Assembly (NCBI GenBank): GCA_035546295.1
Contig: DATKBT010000111.1
Location: 1 to 64,000, forward strand
Length of the DNA stretch: 64,000 nucleotides
Source of the DNA: DATKBT01 sp035546295
GTDB lineage: Bacteria; Acidobacteriota; Thermoanaerobaculia; Multivoradales; Multivoraceae
Reading direction: 5' to 3'
This document shows positions 59,556-64,000 of this stretch, piece by piece; the first letter of the stretch is position 1, and each line of letters opens with the position of its first letter. The position numbers and the translations under genes were made by a program. The notes beneath the pieces were generated by a model. The model made no database searches, was not told the DNA's origin, and saw only the letters and a program-made list of their open reading frames with translations.

Positions 59556-61043
59556 TCACGAGCCGCCCGCGAGCTCCTTGGTCAGCCGATAGAGGAACTC
59601 CATGCCCTGGTCGAAGTCTTCGATCCGGATGCGCTCGTCGCGGCCGTGGGCGCGGACGTCGTCGACCTCCTGGAACAGGCCGGAGGCCCCGTAGACCGGG
59701 ATGCCGGCGTTGCGCAGGTAGAGGCCGTCGGTGGCTCCCGCGCTCATCGTCGGGATCACGGGGACGCCGGGCCACATCTGCTCGGTGATCCGCTCGATCG
59801 CGCCGAAGACCTCGTCGGTGAGCGGCGAGGGCGGGCTCGGGGTCGCTTCGGCGTCCGGAGTGATGCTCACCGTCGGCTCGGCGGCGACCTCCTCGAGGGT
59901 GCCCAGCACCTCGAGCGGATCGTGGCCGGGTGCGATCCGGCAGTTGACGGTCGCGGTGGCGCGCTGTGGCAGCGCGTTGGGGGCGTGCCCGCCGGCCAGC
60001 TCGGTGGCGACGCAGGTCGTGCGCATGCGCGAGGCGAAGGCGGGGGTCTTCTCGAGGAGCGCGACCGCCTCGGGGTCGGGGGAGGGGCCTAGGATGCCAC
60101 GCATGGCGGCCCCGGTCTGGGGGTCGACCAGCTCGGCGGTGCGCTCGAAGAACGCCCGCGTCACCTCGTTGAGCATCACGGGGAACTGGTGCTCGCTGAT
60201 CCTGGTCAGCGCGCGCGCCAGCTCGTAGATCGCGTTGTCGGCGCGCGGCAGCGAGCTGTGGCCGCCAGGGTTCGTCGCCTCGAAGTGGAAGCTCTGGTAG
60301 AGCTTCTCGCTCGCCTGAACGTTGTTGGAGATCCGGCGGCCCCCCTGCAGGACTCCGCCTCCACCCTCGTTGAGCGCGAAGGCGGCGTCGATCAGGTCGC
60401 GGTGGTGCTCGAGCAGGTACTGGACGCCGTTGTGGGGCCCTCCTTCCTCGTCGGCGGTGAGCGCGACCACGATGTCGCGCGCCGGGACGAAGCCCTCCTC
60501 CTTCAGGCGAATGAGGTTGACGGTGTGGATCGCGGCTTCGTCCTTGTCGTCGGTGGTGCCGCGGCCGTACCAGTAGCCGTCGCGCTCGAGGAAGGTGAAG
60601 GGCTCGACGGTCCAGTCCTCGGGATGGGCCTCGACGACGTCGATGTGGGCGAGCAGCAGCATGGGATCGAGCTCGGGGTCGCTGCCGCGAAGGCGCGCCA
60701 CCAGGTTCCCCTTGCGCGGAGCGGCTTCGATCACGCGCACGTCGCCGGCCGGGAAGCCGGCGGCGAGCAGGCGGTCCGCCATCGCCTGCGCCGCCGCGGT
60801 GTTGTCGCCGGCGGAGTGCGTCGTGTCGATCTCGATCAGCTCGGCGAGCGCCTCGCGGCCCATCTCGCGGTAGCGCTCGGGGGGGAGGTTGGCCTCCTGC
60901 GCGGCCGCCGGAAGCGCACCGAGCGCAGCGGCGCCGCACAGCCCGCCGAGGACCCAGAGCGACGGTCCTCGGAGACGGGTGCGAGGTTGGGCGAGCTCAG
61001 GGGGTCGGGTGGCTCGATCGGAAGGGTGGCGGTTCGATTGCAC
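59556..61043 (-). CDS. secreted M20-family metallopeptidase
   Basis: A 495-aa dizinc peptidase with a signal peptide (about 1-48, ending PAAAQ). The M20 motifs are present: LLLAHIDVVEAHPEDW (zinc His, catalytic Asp), GRGTTDDKDEAA (bridging Asp), ALTADEEGG (catalytic and zinc Glu), and the zinc His near the end (DDVRAHGRDERI). The lid domain (about 230-380) contains TNPGGHSSLPRADNAIYELA. Such enzymes release amino acids from dipeptides or N-acyl amino acids. The start is GTG at 61043 with AAGGAG 8 bases upstream. It is transcribed towards the PadR operon. Confidence 0.93.
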   Translation of the reverse strand: MQSNRHPSDRATRPPELAQPRTRLRGPSLWVLGGLCGAAALGALPAAAQEANLPPERYREMGREALAELIEIDTTHSAGDNTAAAQAMADRLLAAGFPAGDVRVIEAAPRKGNLVARLRGSDPELDPMLLLAHIDVVEAHPEDWTVEPFTFLERDGYWYGRGTTDDKDEAAIHTVNLIRLKEEGFVPARDIVVALTADEEGGPHNGVQYLLEHHRDLIDAAFALNEGGGGVLQGGRRISNNVQASEKLYQSFHFEATNPGGHSSLPRADNAIYELARALTRISEHQFPVMLNEVTRAFFERTAELVDPQTGAAMRGILGPSPDPEAVALLEKTPAFASRMRTTCVATELAGGHAPNALPQRATATVNCRIAPGHDPLEVLGTLEEVAAEPTVSITPDAEATPSPPSPLTDEVFGAIERITEQMWPGVPVIPTMSAGATDGLYLRNAGIPVYGASGLFQEVDDVRAHGRDERIRIEDFDQGMEFLYRLTKELAGGS

Positions 61044-61286
61044 GGTGGGGCTCCTTGGCGTGGGCTCTCGCTGAGCCTGATGGGCTTCGGGCGCGGCGGC
61101 GAGCCGGGGTCTCCTATCGGTGTCGGCCCCGCTGGGCCTGCTGGGCCGCTGCGTGCCGGACGAGCCTCGATGTTAGTCGTCGCACGGATGGCGATATCGA
61201 GTGGCGGGTGTCGATTCTCACCGGGCTGGTTCGTCTCCAGCGAAACGACCGGAGGCGCGGGCACCGCCTCCAGAGGAGATGACGCC

Positions 61287-61826
61287 ATGTCCGCACCACG
61301 ACGACCCCCGCTTCACACCACCGGCCGCCGGCTCGTCCTCGCCTCCCTGATCGGGCTGCTCGCCGTTGCGCCCGCGCTGCTCGCCGGCGCCGATGGGGCC
61401 GACGACGCCGTCGTGTTCGAGGCGATCAAGGCGCTCGCCGGCGACTGGCGCGGCACCTACCAAGGGGACGGGGGGAGCTTGCGTTTCGAAGTCACGTCCG
61501 GCGGCCACACCGTGATCCAGACCGAGTTCCCGGGGGAGCCCCACGAGATGCGGACGCTCTACTGGCTGGACGAGGGCAATCTGGTCGCCCAGCACTTCTG
61601 CATGTTGGGCAACCAGCCGCGCTGGGACGTCGAGAGCCCGGACGGCGGAGCGACCCTGCGCTTCGTGTTCACGGGCGGCGGCAATCTCGATCCCGCGGTC
61701 GACCCGCACGCTCACGAGGGGGTGATGACGATCGACGCCGCCGGCACGCTCGAGAGCACCTGGACGTTCTGGGAGGGCGGGGAGCCTAGCGAGACGAACA
61801 CCTTCCGTCTCCAGCGATCGCAATAG
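61287..61826 (+). CDS. secreted protein of unknown function (lipocalin-like beta fold)
   Basis: A 179-aa protein with a signal peptide (about residues 1-35). The mature part is beta-rich: ALAGDWRGTYQGDGGSLRFE, GGHTVIQTEFPGEPHEMRTL, YWLDEGNLVAQHFCMLGNQP, TWTFWEGGEPSETNTF. This looks like the DUF1579/lipocalin-like pattern of small secreted proteins, but the match is only by eye. The ATG at 61287 has AGAGGAG upstream. It is 244 bp from the divergent M20 gene. Confidence 0.8.
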   Translation: MSAPRRPPLHTTGRRLVLASLIGLLAVAPALLAGADGADDAVVFEAIKALAGDWRGTYQGDGGSLRFEVTSGGHTVIQTEFPGEPHEMRTLYWLDEGNLVAQHFCMLGNQPRWDVESPDGGATLRFVFTGGGNLDPAVDPHAHEGVMTIDAAGTLESTWTFWEGGEPSETNTFRLQRSQ

Positions 61827-62089
61827 TGCCGCGCGCGTCCGCCAACCGCTCCGGCCGCGCGCGCTTTCGAAGGCCGCTGCCGAACCAGGCGCGCCACTCC
61901 AGGGAACGGCTCGGCCGGCAAGACGCCGACCGCGACGCGAAGCCGCCCAGGCTGGCGCGGAACGCAACCCTGGGCCCGCTTGCGCGTTCGTATCGTCTCT
62001 CGATCCGCAGAACCGCGGCCCCGAAGTCCGCGCACGCGGCGCGCCGGCATGGCCGCATCGTCCATCACGTCAACAGGAGCCCTGATTCC

Positions 62090-62467
62090 ATGTCACAAGC
62101 GCTCGAAGTCGGTCAGCAGCTCGTTGCCCTCTGCAAGGAAGGCAGGTACCTGGACGCCGTCGGCACGCTCTACGCGGACGACATCGTCAGCATCGAGGCT
62201 CAGGGGAGCGAGGAGATGCCGGCGCGCATGGAAGGGATCCAGGCGATCCGCGGCAAGAACGAGTGGTGGGGCGCCAACCACGAGGTGCACGCGATGGACG
62301 CGACCGGCCCGTTCGTCGGCCATCGCGAGGACCAGTTCGCGGTCAAGTTCGATCTCGACGTGACCCAGAAGCAGAGCGGCCAGCGCATGCAGATGTCGGA
62401 GGTCGCGCTCTACACCGTCAGGGACGGCAAGGTGGCGCAAGAGGAGTTCCTGTACCTGATGGCGTGA
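62090..62467 (+). CDS. SnoaL/NTF2-fold protein
   Basis: A 125-aa protein of the NTF2-like (SnoaL) fold. It starts with a helix (LEVGQQLVALCKEGRYLDAV), then TLYADDIVSIEAQGSEEMPA, GIQAIRGKNEWWGANHEVHA and strands GQRMQMSEVALYTVRDGKV, QEEFLYLMA. Family members are small isomerase-, hydrolase- or ligand-binding domains; no catalytic residue allows a choice. The ATG at 62090 has AGGAGC upstream. The open frame further 5' is compositional. Confidence 0.85.
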   Translation: MSQALEVGQQLVALCKEGRYLDAVGTLYADDIVSIEAQGSEEMPARMEGIQAIRGKNEWWGANHEVHAMDATGPFVGHREDQFAVKFDLDVTQKQSGQRMQMSEVALYTVRDGKVAQEEFLYLMA

Positions 62468-62802
62468 GCGGCGCGCTGCGGCCATGGAATCCCATCCTCG
62501 CGGCCGGGATCCGCCCAGGACGTTGCGAACGCACCGCCCTTCGCGCGCTCGCGCGAACTGCCTGCGCGTTCCTCGCGCACAGCCTGCGCGTTCCTCGCGC
62601 ACACTATCCGTGCCCGCGGCCGTCGCGCCAGGCCGCGGGCACGATGCCGGGCGAGGGCACTGTGCCGGGCGAGGGAATCGTGCCGGGCGAGGGAATCGTG
62701 CTCGGTGACAGCCGTTCGCTCAATGAAGAGTCCGGCTAGCATGGCGAGTCAGTGCCAACGTCGATCGCCTGCCTCCTCGAGCCGCCAGGAAGCCGCGCGC
62801 GA
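62468..62802. repeat. 335-bp intergenic region with tandem repeats and a strong hairpin
   Basis: It contains a 22-bp direct repeat (62561-62582 and 62583-62604, one mismatch), a perfect 13-bp-arm hairpin (62609-62643) and an 18-bp unit in tandem (62644-62661, 62662-62679, 62680-62697 and a partial copy). The 18-bp unit reads GTGCCGGGCGAGGGAATC. No gene is supported. Confidence 0.7.
62609..62643 (+). terminator. 13-bp-arm hairpin, possible terminator
   Basis: Arms CGTGCCCGCGGCC (62609-62621) and GGCCGCGGGCACG (62631-62643) with a 9-base loop. It lies 141 bp past the SnoaL gene stop. No U-tract follows; the tandem repeat begins directly after it. Confidence 0.45.
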
Positions 62803-64000
62803 TGAGCGAAGCGCCCCTGCCGCCGGAGACCGCCGCTCCGGCGCGAACGGAGCGGCCCGCGCGCTGGCTGGCGCTCGCCGTCATCGTCGCCGCGGTCGTG
62901 TCGGCCGGCTCCGTCTCCTGGAACCGGGCCTTCCAGATCGACGAGGTGGAGCACATGCACGCCGCCTACCACGTCGCTTCCGGCCGGCTCCCCTACGTCG
63001 GCTTCTGGCAGCTCCACGATCCGCTGCTCTATGGCCTGCTGGGGCCGATCACGGACGCGCGCGATCCGCACACCAGCTACCGGCGGGGTCGCCTGCTGAT
63101 GCTCTTCCTGATGCTCGGCACCGCGGGCGCGGCCGCCATGGCGGCCGGGCGTCTCGCCGGTCCCGGCGCGGCGGCGCTCTCGGGTGGCCTGCTGGTTCTG
63201 CACACCACCTTCGTCGAGCGCGGGATCGAGATTCGCCCGGACGGGCTCGCCGCCTTTCTGGTGACCCTGGCGCTGGCGCTCCAGCTCGGCGAACGAGAGG
63301 AGCGGAGGCTGCCTGCGATGCTCGCCGGCGCTCTCCTCGGCCTCGCCCTGCTCGCGACGAAGAAGACCGTCTTCGTCGCGGCGATCTTCGGAATCTGGTG
63401 GCTGGTGCGGGCGTGGCGGCGGCGGCGGCTCGCTCCGCTCGCGCCGGCGTTGGCGACCGTGTCGGTGCTGGCGCTCGCGGTGGCCGCGATGCTGGCGCTC
63501 GGCATCTTTCCCGCGTACGTGCGGGCGACCTGGCTGACCTCGATGGAGGCGGCGGGAGGCTCGGAGGTCTGGATTCCGTTCCAGCCGACGCGCTTCCTCG
63601 CGCGAGAGGGGCTGCGCAACCTCCCCTTCGTCGCGCTCGCCGGGCTCGGATGGTTCGCGGCGGCGATTCTCCACCGCTGCGGTGACGGCCTCGATCGGCG
63701 GCTCCTCTTCCCGGCGTTGCTGGCCGCCGGCGCGGTCGCGTCGCTGTGGTTGCAGCCCTTCCCCTGGCCCTACACGCACCTCGGGATACTCCCTGCGGTC
63801 GCCGTGATCGCGGCGGCGGGAACCTCGAGGGCGTTGGGCCGGGTGAGCCCTCTGCTCGCGCGGCACCGCTGGGGGGTGGTCGCCGGCATCCTGCTGCTGA
63901 GCGGCGTCGTGGCCTCGCCGCGGCTGCTCGAGAAGGCCTCTCCGGATCCCGGCCCGAGGGGGCAGGCGCGTCAGCTCGCCCTCCTCGACGAGGTCCAACG
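62803..64000 (+). CDS. GT-C glycosyltransferase (GT39/ArnT-like), cut by window end
   Basis: A partial reading frame of 399 codons, still open at the window edge. After a short leader comes the first TM (WLALAVIVAAVVSAGSVSW), then the GT-C catalytic motif FQIDEVEHMHAAYHVASGR, in which Asp-Glu of the first periplasmic loop binds the lipid-phosphate sugar. About nine more hydrophobic helices follow, with GRLLMLFLMLG, RGIEIRPDGLAAFLVTLALA and KKTVFVAAIFGIWW. Family enzymes (PMT, ArnT, GT39/GT83) move sugars from polyprenyl phosphate to an envelope acceptor. The ATG at 62803 has AGGAAG upstream. Donor and acceptor are unknown. Confidence 0.85.

Noticed and set aside
60189..61286. 545-codon plus-strand frame ending in the small secreted protein
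   Set aside because: Only the last 179 codons, from the ATG at 61287 with SD and signal peptide, are credible; the rest is antisense to the M20 peptidase.
61826..62089. N-terminal extension of the SnoaL-like protein
   Set aside because: Arg-rich and Pro-rich without family similarity; the ATG at 62090 has an SD and begins the fold.
62644..62710. Possible CRISPR array
   Set aside because: The 18-bp units are directly tandem with no spacers, and no cas genes are nearby.
1..64000. tRNA, rRNA or riboswitch genes
   Set aside because: I looked through intergenic regions and saw no cloverleaf, rRNA core or known riboswitch sequence; a covariance-model search would be decisive.

Overview
The window is about 64 kb of high-GC bacterial chromosome (no phage, plasmid, rRNA or tRNA gene seen). 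The best guess at its source is an acidobacterium, probably of the Thermoanaerobaculia type. The evidence is three full-length and one truncated ADOP-type (acidobacterial duplicated orphan permease) MacB/FtsX-like permeases, one of them coupled to a PadR repressor; a subtilisin with a duplicated C-terminal module of a kind I associate with that group; and many secreted hydrolases and lipoproteins. The taxonomic call is inference.

Layout. 1-2.7 kb: end of an inverted-repeat element, then a minus-strand stress/envelope operon (hypothetical, holin-X-like, DUF3618) and a YqaE/Pmp3 peptide. 3-7 kb: MscS channel and a secreted subtilisin. 7.5-10.4 kb: a lipoprotein that looks like a Fam20-type secreted kinase, a SodC lipoprotein and a small unknown. 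10.7-18.6 kb: two ADOP permeases around a 416-bp inverted-repeat element, a truncated polysaccharide deacetylase and an APC permease. 18.8-28.5 kb: small membrane protein, PQQ-propeller protein, MltD, TetR regulator with a secreted esterase, a peroxiredoxin-like gene read through an in-frame TGA (predicted selenoprotein), a class C beta-lactamase-family hydrolase and a TauE-type permease. 28.7-36.9 kb: PaaI thioesterase, alpha/beta hydrolase lipoprotein, S9 peptidase, ADOP remnant, degenerate sulfatase-like lipoprotein, arylsulfotransferase-family lipoprotein. 37-45 kb: threonine catabolism pair (tdh-like, kbl), membrane protein, SGNH-like + MBOAT acyl-transfer pair, class I fumarase. 45.5-56 kb: beta-rich envelope protein with a replaced tail, HEAT-repeat protein, LytS/LytTR two-component pair, two secreted/unknown proteins, and an ECF sigma factor translationally coupled to a membrane Ser/Thr kinase. 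56-64 kb: PadR-ADOP pair, M20 peptidase, two small proteins, a repeat-rich intergenic region, and a GT-C glycosyltransferase cut by the window end.

The most notable observation is the predicted selenoprotein at 25321-25971: TGA sits exactly where the peroxiredoxin-like family has its first redox cysteine (UxxC), and a perfect 7-bp hairpin begins 12 nt after it, as a bacterial SECIS should. Second are the Fam20-like lipoprotein kinase at 7477 and a family of inverted-repeat elements that abut or supply gene ends (for instance the TAG stop of the ADOP at 10688). Many genes point to envelope and periplasm work: export, peptidoglycan turnover, peptide and sulfate-ester chemistry, and redox defence.
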